Assembly (NCBI GenBank): GCA_900554255.1
Contig: USGN01000010.1
Span: 1 to 15,086 of the forward strand
Reading direction: 5' to 3'
Length of the DNA stretch: 15,086 nucleotides
Source of the DNA: an uncultured Collinsella sp.
GTDB lineage: Bacteria; Actinomycetota; Coriobacteriia; Coriobacteriales; Coriobacteriaceae
Shown: piece after piece, positions 1-9,874 of the stretch
How positions within the stretch are numbered: position 1 is the first letter of the stretch
How the letters are laid out: the number at the start of each line of letters is the position of its first letter
Position numbers and translations under genes: made by a program
Notes under the pieces: model-generated
Told to the model about the DNA's origin: nothing
Database searches by the model: none
The model's input: the letters and a program-made list of their open reading frames with translations, nothing else

Positions 1-1236
1 ACCACGAGCCCCGATGTCCTCGAGCGCTTTTTGCGCTACGTCCAGATCAACACGCAGTCCGAGGATGCAAACTGCGACCAGGTACCCTCGAGCGCCGTTC
101 AGTTTGACCTTGCCAACGTGCTGGCTGAAGAGCTGCGCGAGCTTGGTGCGGAAGATGCCCACGTGACCGAGCACGCCTATGTCTGCGCGCATATCCCCGC
201 AAGTGTGGGCGCTGAGGACAAGCCCCCCCTGGGCCTGATCGCCCATCTCGACACCACCGAAGTTGCACCGGGCGCCGGCGTGAAGCCGCACATCGTACAC
301 TACGAAGGCGGCGACCTGGTCTGCGGCGCGGTTGACGGTAAGCCCGTTGCCATGAGCACCGCCAAGCTTCCCGCCCTGAATGACCTCGCGGGTGAGGACT
401 TGGTCTGCAGCGATGGCACCACGCTGCTGGGCGCAGACGACAAGGCGGGCGTCGCCGAGATCATGTCGCTTGTCGCGCGTATCGCTCAGGACCCTTCTCT
501 GCCCCATCCCGCACTCGGCATTTGCTTCTGCCCTGACGAGGAGATCGGCCACGGAGCCGAGCTGTTGGATATCGATACCTTTGGCTGCAAGTACGCCTAC
601 ACGGTCGACGGCGGCCCCATCGGCGAGCTGGAGTGGGAGTGCTTCAATGCCGCCGAGGTGACCGTCCGCTTTGAGGGCCAGTCCATCCACCCGGGCGACG
701 CCAAAGGCCGTATGGTCAACGCAGGCAATCTGTTCTGCGACTTCAACGCATTGCTCCCCTACGTGCAGCGCCCGGAGTATACGGAAGGCTACGAGGGCTT
801 TTATCACCTTGAGGGTGTATCTGCGACCGTCGATCACGCCACAGCGCGCTATATCGTCCGCGACCATGACGCCGCCAAGTTCCAGCAGAAACTCGACCTT
901 ATTGATGCCGCCGCCTCGATGCTCAACCAGCGTCTGGGTGAGGAGCGCGTGACGGTCGAGATTAAGCAGCAGTATCGAAATATGGCCGAAATCGTTCGTG
1001 ACTATCCCGAGCTTATTGATGTTGCCAAGGAAGCCTACCTTGCCTGCGGCGTTGAACCCCAAGTGCTGCCGATTCGCGGCGGCACCGACGGTGCACAGCT
1101 GTCGTTCCGCGGTCTGCCCTGCCCCAACCTTTCCACCGGCGGCTATTGCTACCACGGCGTCAACGAGTTCGTCCCGGTCAGTTCGCTCGTCAAGATGACC
1201 GACGTGCTCCAGGAGCTCGTCGCCCGCTTTGCATAA
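1..1236 (+). CDS. pepT: Peptidase T (tripeptide aminopeptidase), 5' end just outside window
   Basis: Cytosolic zinc aminopeptidase of the M20 family that releases the N-terminal residue of tripeptides. The reading frame is open from base 1, encoding TTSPDVLERFLRYVQINTQS, which aligns with the start of known PepT proteins, so only the start codon and perhaps a residue or two are missing. An internal TTG at 31 is not the real start. Metal-site motifs are all present, numbered by window codon: AHLDTT with His82 and Asp84, GADDKAG near 145-150, PDEEIGHG with Glu180/Glu181, YTVDGG with Asp203, and CYHGVNEF with His385. The motif IRGGTDGAQLSF is also intact. About 411 residues are present, the normal PepT length. 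It is the only plus-strand gene, converges on the LCP gene, and is followed by a hairpin terminator 24 bases downstream. Function is near certain from the whole-length match. Confidence 0.96.
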   Translation, partial: TTSPDVLERFLRYVQINTQSEDANCDQVPSSAVQFDLANVLAEELRELGAEDAHVTEHAYVCAHIPASVGAEDKPPLGLIAHLDTTEVAPGAGVKPHIVHYEGGDLVCGAVDGKPVAMSTAKLPALNDLAGEDLVCSDGTTLLGADDKAGVAEIMSLVARIAQDPSLPHPALGICFCPDEEIGHGAELLDIDTFGCKYAYTVDGGPIGELEWECFNAAEVTVRFEGQSIHPGDAKGRMVNAGNLFCDFNALLPYVQRPEYTEGYEGFYHLEGVSATVDHATARYIVRDHDAAKFQQKLDLIDAAASMLNQRLGEERVTVEIKQQYRNMAEIVRDYPELIDVAKEAYLACGVEPQVLPIRGGTDGAQLSFRGLPCPNLSTGGYCYHGVNEFVPVSSLVKMTDVLQELVARFA

Positions 1237-1260
1237 GGAACTCGAACAATCTAGGTAAGC

Positions 1261-1301
1261 AAAACCGCCCCGTCCTCAAAACCGAGAACGGGGCGGTTTT
1301 T
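1261..1301 (+). terminator. Rho-independent terminator of pepT
   Basis: Perfect 13-bp inverted repeat, left arm 1261-1273 (AAAACCGCCCCGT) and right arm 1288-1300, with a 14-base loop and a run of five T at 1297-1301. It starts 24 bases after the pepT stop. The A-run at the left arm gives four T on the opposite strand, so it may also stop leftover transcription from the convergent minus-strand gene. Confidence 0.9.
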
Positions 1302-1377
1302 GGTGCAAGGGGAGTAGTCAGCACCGCAGGTTGAGCCAACGTCAGCGAGCGACGTCCAAGGCGAACAAGTTGGCATG

Positions 1378-1419
1378 AAAAAGGCAGGGCATTGACCTTC
1401 TGGTCATGTCCTGCCTTTT
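1378..1419 (-). terminator. Rho-independent terminator of the murA-LCP unit
   Basis: Read on the minus strand, CAAAAGGCAGG pairs with CCTGCCTTTTT. The 10-bp outer stem (1379-1388 with 1410-1419) continues inward through a G-T pair, three more pairs and one bulged base to a 4-bp GACC/GGTC tip closed by a TTCT loop at 1398-1401. Five T follow on the minus strand (1382-1378). It lies about 70 bases beyond the LCP gene stop and can also work weakly on the plus strand, giving back-to-back terminators between the convergent genes. Confidence 0.88.
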
Positions 1420-1461
1420 GAATGACAAATTGTCGCCTTGGGCGGCGCGCAGCGTCGAGCC

Positions 1462-1489
1462 GTTACGGCGTTTGGTAAAACGCCGTAAC
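1462..1489. repeat. Perfect 12-bp hairpin touching the LCP stop codon
   Basis: GTTACGGCGTTT (1462-1473) and its exact complement (1478-1489) flank the four-base loop GGTA. The right arm ends at the base next to the TAA stop of the LCP gene (1490-1492), so in the mRNA the hairpin starts immediately after the stop codon. No T-run follows, so it is not a standard intrinsic terminator; a 3' mRNA-stabilising structure is one possible role. Confidence 0.75.
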
Positions 1490-2725
1490 TTAGTAGTTGG
1501 CCTCGTAGCCGTTGCCGTCGCCGGTGGGCTCTTCGTAGTAGTCCGAATCGCTCGAATCGCTTGAGTCATCGGAATCGTCAGAGCTGACCGATGAGGTTGC
1601 GGTACCGTTTGCGTAGTCGTCAGACGTGTTGTTGTTCAGGTCGCCGATCGTAGAGCTGGAACCGTCGGAAAGACCCATGGTGTTGGGACCCTTGGGATCC
1701 TTGCCGGCATCGACGCGCTCCATCATTTCCTTGAGCTCGTCCTCGTAGACAAAGACGTAGCTCACACCGTCGATCATGGTGCTGTCGTCGGCGTACGAGG
1801 GCAGGTTGGCCGAGTAGATACCGTCGACATCCATACCGCGCATGGCGTTGACCGTAGCCACGATATCCTGAACGCTCATATCGGTTACGAGCATATCGGA
1901 CAGCGAATTAACCAGGCCAAAAATCTTCGTGGCATCGAAGTTATTGAGAATCTGGTTGGCAAGGGCGCCAAGCACCTGACGCTGGTGGCGCATGCGCGTG
2001 TAATCGCCGTCGGCATAGGTGTAGCGGCAGCGGGCATAGGTAAGGGCGGTGGCACCGTCCATATGCTGCTGGCCAGCGGTAATCTTAATATCCAGGTGCT
2101 CGGGGTCGTCAACATCATCGGTTGCGTTAATGTCGATACCGCCAACCGAATCAATCAGTGCCTGCATACCGTCGAAGCTGACCTCGGCATAGTGGGAAAT
2201 CTGAACACCGCACAGCTCGTTGACCGCCTCGACCATGGCCTCGGCGCCGCCAACGGTATGGCAGGCGTTGATCTTCATGGTCTCGCCCTTGTACTCGACC
2301 TTGGTGTCGCGCGGAACGGAAATGAGCGTCGCCTGCTTTTGCGTGGGGTCGATGCGTGCCAGGATAATCGAGTCGGCACGATACGTATCCTCGCCCGGAC
2401 GGCCGTCGGTGCCAAGAAGCAGCACGTAGAACGGATCCTTTGCCTCATCGGTGTCAACCAGAACCCGACGCAGATTGTCGGTAATGACATTAGAATCGCC
2501 GAGCTTGCCCATAATGGTGGCAAACCACAGGCCGGCAGCGGTAGTGGCACTCAGCAGCACGCCAAGCACGACAATGAGCGCGACGTGACGAATCGTGTGG
2601 CTACGACGACGTTGGCGAGCGCGCTCGGAATAGCGAGCCACGTTATCGCGACTGTAGATCTTGGCCTGCGCACCAGTTGAGGGTCTTCGGGCGGTGGTAT
2701 CCGCGAGGGGCTTTTTATTAAACAT
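1490..2725 (-). CDS. LytR-CpsA-Psr (LCP) family cell-wall glycopolymer ligase
   Basis: Membrane-anchored enzyme family that transfers lipid-linked glycopolymers (teichoic-acid-like or capsular) onto peptidoglycan outside the membrane. From ATG at 2725 the protein is 411 residues: a basic cytoplasmic N terminus (cluster ERARQRRRSHTIRH at about 34-47), one membrane segment at about 46-68, then the LCP domain at about 97-260. Family motifs seen are LLLGTDGRPGEDTYRADS, SVPRDTKVEY, VGGIDI, and the arginine-rich stretch YARCRYTYADGDYTRMRHQRQ. The last 60 or so residues are a low-complexity Ser/Asp tail. A TTG two codons earlier (2731) is also possible, but the AGG of the ribosome site lies directly against it and is correctly spaced for the ATG. 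It starts 12 bases after the murA stop, so the two are very likely co-transcribed. The exact polymer substrate cannot be told. Confidence 0.9.
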   Translation of the reverse strand: MFNKKPLADTTARRPSTGAQAKIYSRDNVARYSERARQRRRSHTIRHVALIVVLGVLLSATTAAGLWFATIMGKLGDSNVITDNLRRVLVDTDEAKDPFYVLLLGTDGRPGEDTYRADSIILARIDPTQKQATLISVPRDTKVEYKGETMKINACHTVGGAEAMVEAVNELCGVQISHYAEVSFDGMQALIDSVGGIDINATDDVDDPEHLDIKITAGQQHMDGATALTYARCRYTYADGDYTRMRHQRQVLGALANQILNNFDATKIFGLVNSLSDMLVTDMSVQDIVATVNAMRGMDVDGIYSANLPSYADDSTMIDGVSYVFVYEDELKEMMERVDAGKDPKGPNTMGLSDGSSSTIGDLNNNTSDDYANGTATSSVSSDDSDDSSDSSDSDYYEEPTGDGNGYEANY

Positions 2726-2737
2726 AGGCAACCTGTA

Positions 2738-4021
2738 TTAGTAGATGACGGGATCGGGGACGGTAGCATGCTCGACATGCGCGCCGAGCGCCTGCAGCTT
2801 TTCGACAAACTGCTCGTAGCCGCGCTTGATGTGATGGATGGCCGAAACCTCGGTCGTCCCGTCGGCGATCAAGCCCGCTACGACGAGGGCCGCTCCGCCA
2901 CGCAGATCGGGCGAGGTAACCTGTGCGCCCGAGAAGCCCCTGACGCCATGAATCATGGCATGATGGCTCTCGATACGAATGTCGGCACCCATGCGCACCA
3001 GCTCAGAGGCAAACATAAAGCGATTCTCGAAGATGTTCTCGGTGATAACGGAGCTACCGTCGGCAAGGGCGGAGAGTACCATAATCTGCGCCTGCATGTC
3101 CGTCGGGAAGCCGGGGAACGGAAGCGTCTGGATGTCGACCGGCTTGATGCGCTCGGCACGGTTCACATGGACGCCATCCTCGACGCGCTCGCAGTCGATA
3201 CCCATGAGCTCCATCTTCTTGAGCACCATGCCCAAGTGAATGGGGCAAAAGCCCGTGACATCGACACCGCGATCGTCGGCCATCAACGCACCGGCAACGA
3301 TAAAGGTACCGGCCTCGATGCGGTCACCCACCACGCGATGGCTAACGGGATGCAGCTCCTCCACGCCCTCGATGGTCACGACAGGCGTACCGGCGCCGAC
3401 AATCTTGGCACCCATCTCGTTGAGCATGTTGGCGAGATCGACGATCTCGGGCTCGCGGGCGGCATTGTCGATAACCGTGGTACCCTGCGCGCGCACGGAT
3501 GCCATAATGAGGTTCTCGGTCGCACCGACACTGGCAAACTCGAGCGTGACGGTGGTACCGCGCAGACCTTGGGGCGCATTAGCGTTGATGTAACCGTGGG
3601 CGGTATCGAACTCAACGCCCAGGGCCTCAAGACCAAGAATGTGCATATCGATCTTGCGAGCACCCAGGTTGCAGCCGCCCGGCATGGCGATCTTGGCGCG
3701 ATGGAAGCGGCCCAGCAGGGGTCCCATGACGGCGGTGGAAGCACGCATCTTAGCGACGAGCTCGTAGGGGGCCTCCCAAGAATCGACCTGAGAGGTATCA
3801 ATCTCGAGCGTGTGCTCGTCGAGAACATCGATCGTAGCGCCCATGCCCTTGAGCACCTTGCCCATCACGTGGACATCGGAAATATCAGGCACGTTCTGCA
3901 GCGTCGTCTTGCCCGGCGCCAGAAGCGTTGCCGCCATAAGTTTGAGCGCGGAGTTCTTGGCACCCGAAACAGGCACGGAACCTCCGATGGCGTGGCCACC
4001 CTCAACGCGGATAATATCCAA
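2738..4021 (-). CDS. murA: UDP-N-acetylglucosamine 1-carboxyvinyltransferase (MurA)
   Basis: Catalyses the first committed step of peptidoglycan synthesis in the cytoplasm, moving enolpyruvyl from phosphoenolpyruvate to UDP-GlcNAc; the family is the target of fosfomycin. The 427-residue length is standard. Visible motifs: SGAKNSALK (19-27, with the catalytic Lys22-Asn23 pair), MPGGCNLGARKID (113-125) with the fosfomycin-reactive Cys117, SVGATEN (165-171), FPGFPTDMQAQ (302-312) with the catalytic Asp308, and RGYEQFVEKL (400-409). Because Cys117 is present, natural fosfomycin resistance through a Cys-to-Asp change is not expected. The start is TTG at 4021, backed by AAAGGG six bases upstream and by homology beginning at MDIIRVEGG. 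It follows the ATP synthase operon across a terminator-like hairpin and precedes the LCP gene by 12 bases. Confidence 0.97.
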   Translation of the reverse strand: MDIIRVEGGHAIGGSVPVSGAKNSALKLMAATLLAPGKTTLQNVPDISDVHVMGKVLKGMGATIDVLDEHTLEIDTSQVDSWEAPYELVAKMRASTAVMGPLLGRFHRAKIAMPGGCNLGARKIDMHILGLEALGVEFDTAHGYINANAPQGLRGTTVTLEFASVGATENLIMASVRAQGTTVIDNAAREPEIVDLANMLNEMGAKIVGAGTPVVTIEGVEELHPVSHRVVGDRIEAGTFIVAGALMADDRGVDVTGFCPIHLGMVLKKMELMGIDCERVEDGVHVNRAERIKPVDIQTLPFPGFPTDMQAQIMVLSALADGSSVITENIFENRFMFASELVRMGADIRIESHHAMIHGVRGFSGAQVTSPDLRGGAALVVAGLIADGTTEVSAIHHIKRGYEQFVEKLQALGAHVEHATVPDPVIY

Positions 4022-4027
4022 GGTCTA

Positions 4028-4033
4028 CCCTTT
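4028..4033 (-). promoter_or_regulatory. Ribosome binding site deciding the murA TTG start
   Basis: AAAGGG on the minus strand, six bases before the TTG at 4021. It fixes the uncommon start codon. Only one base (4034) separates it from the T-run of the preceding hairpin, so hairpin folding or termination should directly affect murA translation. Confidence 0.8.
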
Positions 4034-4034
4034 C

Positions 4035-4073
4035 AAAAAGCATGCCCGGGATGGCTGAGCCATCCCGGGCATG
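4035..4073 (-). terminator. Strong hairpin with T-run at the end of the atp operon, in the murA leader
   Basis: Perfect 15-bp arms CATGCCCGGGATGGC (4041-4055) and their complement (4059-4073) enclose a three-base loop, and five T follow after one C on the minus strand (4039-4035). This is a textbook intrinsic terminator for the operon ending in atpC, 37 bases beyond its stop. It ends only 14 bases before the murA start codon, leaving no room for a murA promoter downstream of it. Confidence 0.88.
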
Positions 4074-4109
4074 ATGTGTTCGCAAATGGTCGAACGCTAA
4101 ATCGTTTGA

Positions 4110-4502
4110 CTATTGGGCAAGCTTGAGCTTACACCATGCGATTTCATTATAGAGGTAGGCGCGGCGTGCATCATCCTCCGACAAATTACCCAGCTTCTCT
4201 TCAAAACCTTGAATATCAGCTTTAACCTTGTCGGCGTCGACGGTCACCAAATCGCAAGCGCGCTCGGCGAGGACGGTCACGACATCGTCGGCAACCTGGG
4301 CATAGCCGCCGGCCACGGCAAACGTGTGGTCGACAGTGCCCATGGCCTTATCGGAAACGCGAACGTAACCGCGGTCGATCGTGCAGATCTCGCTGGAGTG
4401 AGCAGGCAGAACGCCAAACTCGCCATCCGTGGACGGAATGGACACGAACGCAGCGTCGCCCTCATAGGCGCAGCTCACGGGGCACACGATGCGGATACGC
4501 AT
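4110..4502 (-). CDS. atpC: ATP synthase F1 epsilon subunit
   Basis: Epsilon subunit of the F1 central stalk: couples gamma rotation to the c-ring and can inhibit ATP hydrolysis. At 130 residues it has the usual two parts: an N-terminal beta-sandwich domain (about 1-85), with the family signature DGEFGVLPAHSSEICTI at 26-42 and the strand segment TFAVAGGYAQVADDVVTVLAE, and a C-terminal helical hairpin (about 88-130) containing EEKLGNLSEDDARRA. It starts at ATG three bases after the atpD stop, and is the last gene of the operon. The start of the polypeptide, MRIRIVCP, matches the expected position of the first beta strand. Sequence is more divergent than alpha or beta, as is normal for epsilon, but position and motifs agree. 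Confidence 0.94.
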   Translation of the reverse strand: MRIRIVCPVSCAYEGDAAFVSIPSTDGEFGVLPAHSSEICTIDRGYVRVSDKAMGTVDHTFAVAGGYAQVADDVVTVLAERACDLVTVDADKVKADIQGFEEKLGNLSEDDARRAYLYNEIAWCKLKLAQ

Positions 4503-4505
4503 AAC

Positions 4506-6868
<2,363 letters not shown>

Positions 6869-6873
6869 GGGGC

Positions 6874-8472
6874 TTAGTTCTCCTCTGATCCAGAAACATC
6901 CGAATGGTGCTTGGCCATGAACTGCTGCTTGAAGTCGCCGATGACGCGCAAGAGCTCAGCCTTGGTGTCATCATCGATCTTCTTGGCGCGAACCTTGTCG
7001 AGCAGCGAGCCAAAGCCATTGTCCATGTACTCGATGAGCTCGGCACGGAAAGGCAGTACGTCGGCGATCTCCAGGTCATCCAGGAAGCCCTCGTTGCCAG
7101 CGAACAGCGTAACGATCTGCTCGCCAACCTCAAACGGCTTGTAACGCGGCTGCTTCAGGAGCTCGGTCATGCGGGCACCATGGGTCAGCTGCTTCTGAGT
7201 AGCCTCGTCGAGGTCGGAGCCGAACTGCGTAAAGCCGGCGAGCTCCTGGTACGAAGCGAGGTCCAGACGGAGGTTGCCGGCGACCTGCTTCATAGCCTTG
7301 GTCTGCGCGTCGCCACCGACGCGGGACACGGAAATGCCCACGTCGACTGCCGGGCGCTGGCCCTGGAAGAAGAGCTCGGACTGCAGGTAGATCTGACCAT
7401 CGGTAATGGAAATGACGTTGGTCGGAATGTAGGCCGAGACGTCGCCGTCCTGGGTCTCGATGATCGGAAGAGCCGTCATGGAGCCGTAACCGTTCTTCTT
7501 GGACATCTTGACGGCACGCTCGAGCAGACGAGAGTGCAGGTAGAAGATGTCGCCAGGATAGGCCTCGCGTCCGGGCGGACGATGCAGCGTCAGCGACATC
7601 TGACGGTAGGCCACAGCCTGCTTGGACAGGTCATCGTAGATGACGAGCACGTGGCCACCGGGGTTGGTCTCGCTGGCGGGCTTGCCGTCCTCGCCGTTGT
7701 ACATGAAGAACTCGCCGATAGCGGCACCGGCCATAGGCGCGATGTACTGCATAGGGGCGGAATCGGCAGCGGTGGCCGAAACAATGATGGTGTAGTCGAG
7801 CGCACCGTGCTGAGCGAGGGTCTCGCGGATGTTGGCAACCGTGGAGGCCTTCTGGCCGATGGCGACATAGATGCAGACCATGCCCTTGCCGCGCTGGTTG
7901 AGGATAGCGTCGATGGCGATGGCGGTCTTACCGGTCTTACGGTCACCGATGATGAGCTCACGCTGACCGCGGCCAATAGGCACCATGGAGTCGATAGCGA
8001 GCAGACCGGTCTGAACCGGCTCGCACACCGGGGTACGATCGATGACGCCGGGAGCCTTGAACTCGATGGGGCGACGGTGCGTAGCGACGATGTCGCCCAG
8101 GCCGTCGATGGGCTGGCCGAGCGGATTGACGACGCGGCCGAGCATGGCGCGGCTCACGGGGATATCCATAACGCGGCCAGTGGTGCGGCACTCGTCGCCT
8201 TCCTTGATGGAGTCGACGGCACCGAACAGAACGGCGCCGACCTCGTCACGGTCAAGGTTCTGGGCAAGGCCGAAGACGGTCTCACCGGTATCGGAGCTCT
8301 TGAACTCCAGAAGCTCGCCTGCCATGGCGCTCTTGAGGCCGGAGACGCGCGCGATGCCGTCGCCTACCTCGTCGACCGTTGAAACCTCATGCGTATCGAC
8401 CGTCGCGGAGAGGCTCGTGAGCTGCTCCTGCAGTTTCTTGGCGATATCCTGGGCATTGAGGGTTTCGGACAT
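6874..8472 (-). CDS. atpA: ATP synthase F1 alpha subunit
   Basis: Non-catalytic nucleotide-binding subunit that supplies the arginine finger to the beta catalytic site. Its 532 residues show Walker A GDRKTGKT (176-183), [18 protein letters not shown] (275-292, Walker B region), [20 protein letters not shown] (298-317), and SVSRVGG, which holds the arginine finger, followed by GDAQTKAMK. Where the family usually has LRRPPGRE this protein has LHRPPGRE, a mild change. The C-terminal extension [12 protein letters not shown] is polar. The ATG overlaps the atpH stop in TAATG and is preceded by a strong GGAGGTG, so translation is probably coupled to atpH. Confidence 0.98.
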   Translation of the reverse strand: MSETLNAQDIAKKLQEQLTSLSATVDTHEVSTVDEVGDGIARVSGLKSAMAGELLEFKSSDTGETVFGLAQNLDRDEVGAVLFGAVDSIKEGDECRTTGRVMDIPVSRAMLGRVVNPLGQPIDGLGDIVATHRRPIEFKAPGVIDRTPVCEPVQTGLLAIDSMVPIGRGQRELIIGDRKTGKTAIAIDAILNQRGKGMVCIYVAIGQKASTVANIRETLAQHGALDYTIIVSATAADSAPMQYIAPMAGAAIGEFFMYNGEDGKPASETNPGGHVLVIYDDLSKQAVAYRQMSLTLHRPPGREAYPGDIFYLHSRLLERAVKMSKKNGYGSMTALPIIETQDGDVSAYIPTNVISITDGQIYLQSELFFQGQRPAVDVGISVSRVGGDAQTKAMKQVAGNLRLDLASYQELAGFTQFGSDLDEATQKQLTHGARMTELLKQPRYKPFEVGEQIVTLFAGNEGFLDDLEIADVLPFRAELIEYMDNGFGSLLDKVRAKKIDDDTKAELLRVIGDFKQQFMAKHHSDVSGSEEN

Positions 8473-8948
8473 TAGGCTTCACCTCCGTACGAATTAGCAG
8501 AGTTTGCGAGGGTCTCCTGCGCGATGCGCAGCTGCGTCTTGACGGAAATGTCACGACGCTCGCCGCGGGCCTCGAGCACCAGGCCGCCCACGATAGACGG
8601 GTCGACCTGCTCGATAAGGAATACCTTGCGGCCGAAGTCCTGCTCGCATTTCTTAGTGATGGTTTGACGCAGCTCGTCGTCGAGCGGGATCGCCGTGGTG
8701 ACGGTCACGCCCACTACATCCTCGTCTTCCTCGGCAACATACTTAAAGGCAGCTGCCACCTTGGGAAGAAGGTCGAGCTGGTCGCGCTTGGACATGGTGT
8801 CGAGCACGGCGATGATCTCGGGGCTGGCAGAAGCCAAGCGCTCGATCATCTCGAGGTCCTCGAACACATGGTTCTCGGCCTTGGCGGCTTCCAAAAGGGA
8901 ACGCGCGTAGGTCTCGAGTACCTTGTCCTGATAGCGGCTAGTCGGCAT
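8472..8948 (-). CDS. atpH: ATP synthase F1 delta subunit (peripheral stalk)
   Basis: Delta subunit (OSCP homologue) sits on top of F1 and joins it to the b-subunit stalk. The family pattern is visible: [12 protein letters not shown] near the N terminus (14-25) and the C-terminal signature around [26 protein letters not shown]. At 158 residues it is about 20 shorter than typical delta subunits, with the shortage in the N-terminal helical bundle. The ATG at 8948 lies within the end of atpF, an 11-base overlap, with AGG in the atpF tail as a weak ribosome site; this suggests coupled translation. No catalytic residues are expected in this subunit. Confidence 0.94.
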   Translation of the reverse strand: MPTSRYQDKVLETYARSLLEAAKAENHVFEDLEMIERLASASPEIIAVLDTMSKRDQLDLLPKVAAAFKYVAEEDEDVVGVTVTTAIPLDDELRQTITKKCEQDFGRKVFLIEQVDPSIVGGLVLEARGERRDISVKTQLRIAQETLANSANSYGGEA

Positions 8949-9540
8949 TCAGGCTACCTGCTTCCTGGATGTAGCGCTCGATGAGCTTCTTCTGCTCGGC
9001 ATCGTCCTCGAGTGCCTCGCCCACGATCTTGGTGGCGACGGCAACGGACAGGTCGGCGATGGAGTTCGCGGCACCGGCGTAGATGGACTTGCGCTCGTCC
9101 TCGACGGTCGTATGGGCCTTGGCGATGATCTCCTCGGCCTCCTTGTGAGCAGCCTCGATGATACGGGCGCGCTCGGACTCGGCGTCCTTACGGGCCTCGA
9201 GAACGATGTCGGCAGCCTGACGACGGGCGTCGGTGACGATCGAGTCGGACTCAGCGCGCTTGGCGATAGCCTCCTGCTTGGTCTTCTCGGCCTCGTCGAG
9301 GCTCTCCTCGATCTTCTTGCCGCGCTCCTCCATGGTTTTCATGATGCCCGGCAGGGCGACCTTGGCCAGCACGATCCAGATAATCAGGAAGGCGATAAGC
9401 GCCGGGATGAACTCCGCCATCTTAGGGATGAGGATGTCCGCACCGGCAGCGCCGTCCTCGGCGAACGCGGAAACCGGCATGAGCAGCGCGGCCGCGGACG
9501 CGGAGAGTGCGATCGCGCTCTTCTGGGATGAAAGATTCAT
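8938..9540 (-). CDS. atpF: ATP synthase Fo b subunit, with signal-peptide-like N terminus
   Basis: Peripheral-stalk subunit anchoring F1 to the a subunit. The 200 residues divide into: a Sec-signal-like stretch (1-27: KSAIALSASAAALLMPVSAFA with an AFA-ED cleavage-like site), a short linker, one membrane helix at about 43-64 (MAEFIPALIAFLIIWIVL), and a long charged, Ala-rich coiled coil (70-165) typical of b subunits. Ordinary b subunits start close to the membrane helix, so about 35 residues here are extra. ATG at 9540 is chosen because CGGAG lies 8 bases upstream and the frame continues without a better start before the membrane helix. It follows atpE by 15 bases and overlaps atpH by 11. Confidence 0.95.
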   Translation of the reverse strand: MNLSSQKSAIALSASAAALLMPVSAFAEDGAAGADILIPKMAEFIPALIAFLIIWIVLAKVALPGIMKTMEERGKKIEESLDEAEKTKQEAIAKRAESDSIVTDARRQAADIVLEARKDAESERARIIEAAHKEAEEIIAKAHTTVEDERKSIYAGAANSIADLSVAVATKIVGEALEDDAEQKKLIERYIQEAGSLNAD

Positions 9541-9555
9541 ACTTGACGCTCCGTG

Positions 9556-9750
9556 CTATTTAACGATCAGCGCGACAACGAAGCCGATCAGAGCCAGAGC
9601 CTCGCCGAAAGCGGAGCCCATGATGAAGACGGTGAACACGCGGCCCTGGACCTCAGGCTGACGGGCCATAGCACCCGTAGCACCCAGAGCAGACAGGCCG
9701 ATAGCAAGACCAGCGCCGATAACACCGAGACCGTAACCGATAACTCCCAC
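9556..9750 (-). CDS. atpE: ATP synthase Fo c subunit (c-ring proteolipid)
   Basis: Small two-helix membrane protein forming the rotating proton-carrying ring. At 64 residues it is shorter than the usual 70-80. Helix 1 (about 4-26) has the glycine-rich repeat GYGLGVIGAGLAIG, the polar loop is ARQPE (29-33), and helix 2 (about 38-62) has the ion-binding Glu50 in GSAFGEALALIG. Glu is followed by Ala rather than the Ser/Thr common in sodium-binding rings, so protons are the likely coupling ion (inference). The start is GTG at 9750, four bases after a perfect AGGAGG, consistent with the high expression this multi-copy subunit needs. Confidence 0.96.
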   Translation of the reverse strand: MGVIGYGLGVIGAGLAIGLSALGATGAMARQPEVQGRVFTVFIMGSAFGEALALIGFVVALIVK

Positions 9751-9874
9751 GATTCCTCCTTTGTCGTGCGTGTCTTATTTCACGCAGGATAACCTTTTTA
9801 TAACTGCCGGGCTCCATGGGTACGGGCACCGGCGGTTTAACGAATTGCCTTACCTTTAAGGCGCGAACGGAAGA
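9751..9874 (-). other. 124-base atpB-atpE intergenic leader with hairpin
   Basis: This is the only long gap inside the otherwise packed atp operon. On the minus strand AACCGCCGG (9837-9829) pairs with CCGGCAGTT (9810-9802) with one mismatch and an 18-base loop; no T-run follows, so it is not a terminator. A smaller GCGTG/CACGC pair (9768-9772 with 9781-9785) lies just upstream of the ribosome site. An A-rich segment (TATAAAAAGG on the minus strand, about 9801-9792) separates them. It may shape translation or processing of the c-subunit message; no clear promoter is visible. Confidence 0.45.
9755..9760 (-). promoter_or_regulatory. Strong ribosome binding site of atpE
   Basis: AGGAGG within AAAGGAGGAATC, ending four bases before the GTG start. 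It decides the non-ATG start of the c subunit and is the strongest ribosome site in the operon, as expected for a subunit needed in about ten copies per complex. Confidence 0.8.

Noticed and set aside
1302..1378. Possible small gene or repeat between the two terminators
   Set aside because: Only short frames without ribosome sites; an ACGTC/GACGT pair is too short to support a function.
2768..4126. 452-codon open frame on the plus strand opposite murA
   Set aside because: Antisense shadow of murA, with no recognisable protein features; murA itself matches its family over the full length.
6904..8382. 492-codon open frame on the plus strand opposite atpA
   Set aside because: Antisense shadow in the same codon register; composition dominated by Gly, Val, Asp and Leu, no domains.
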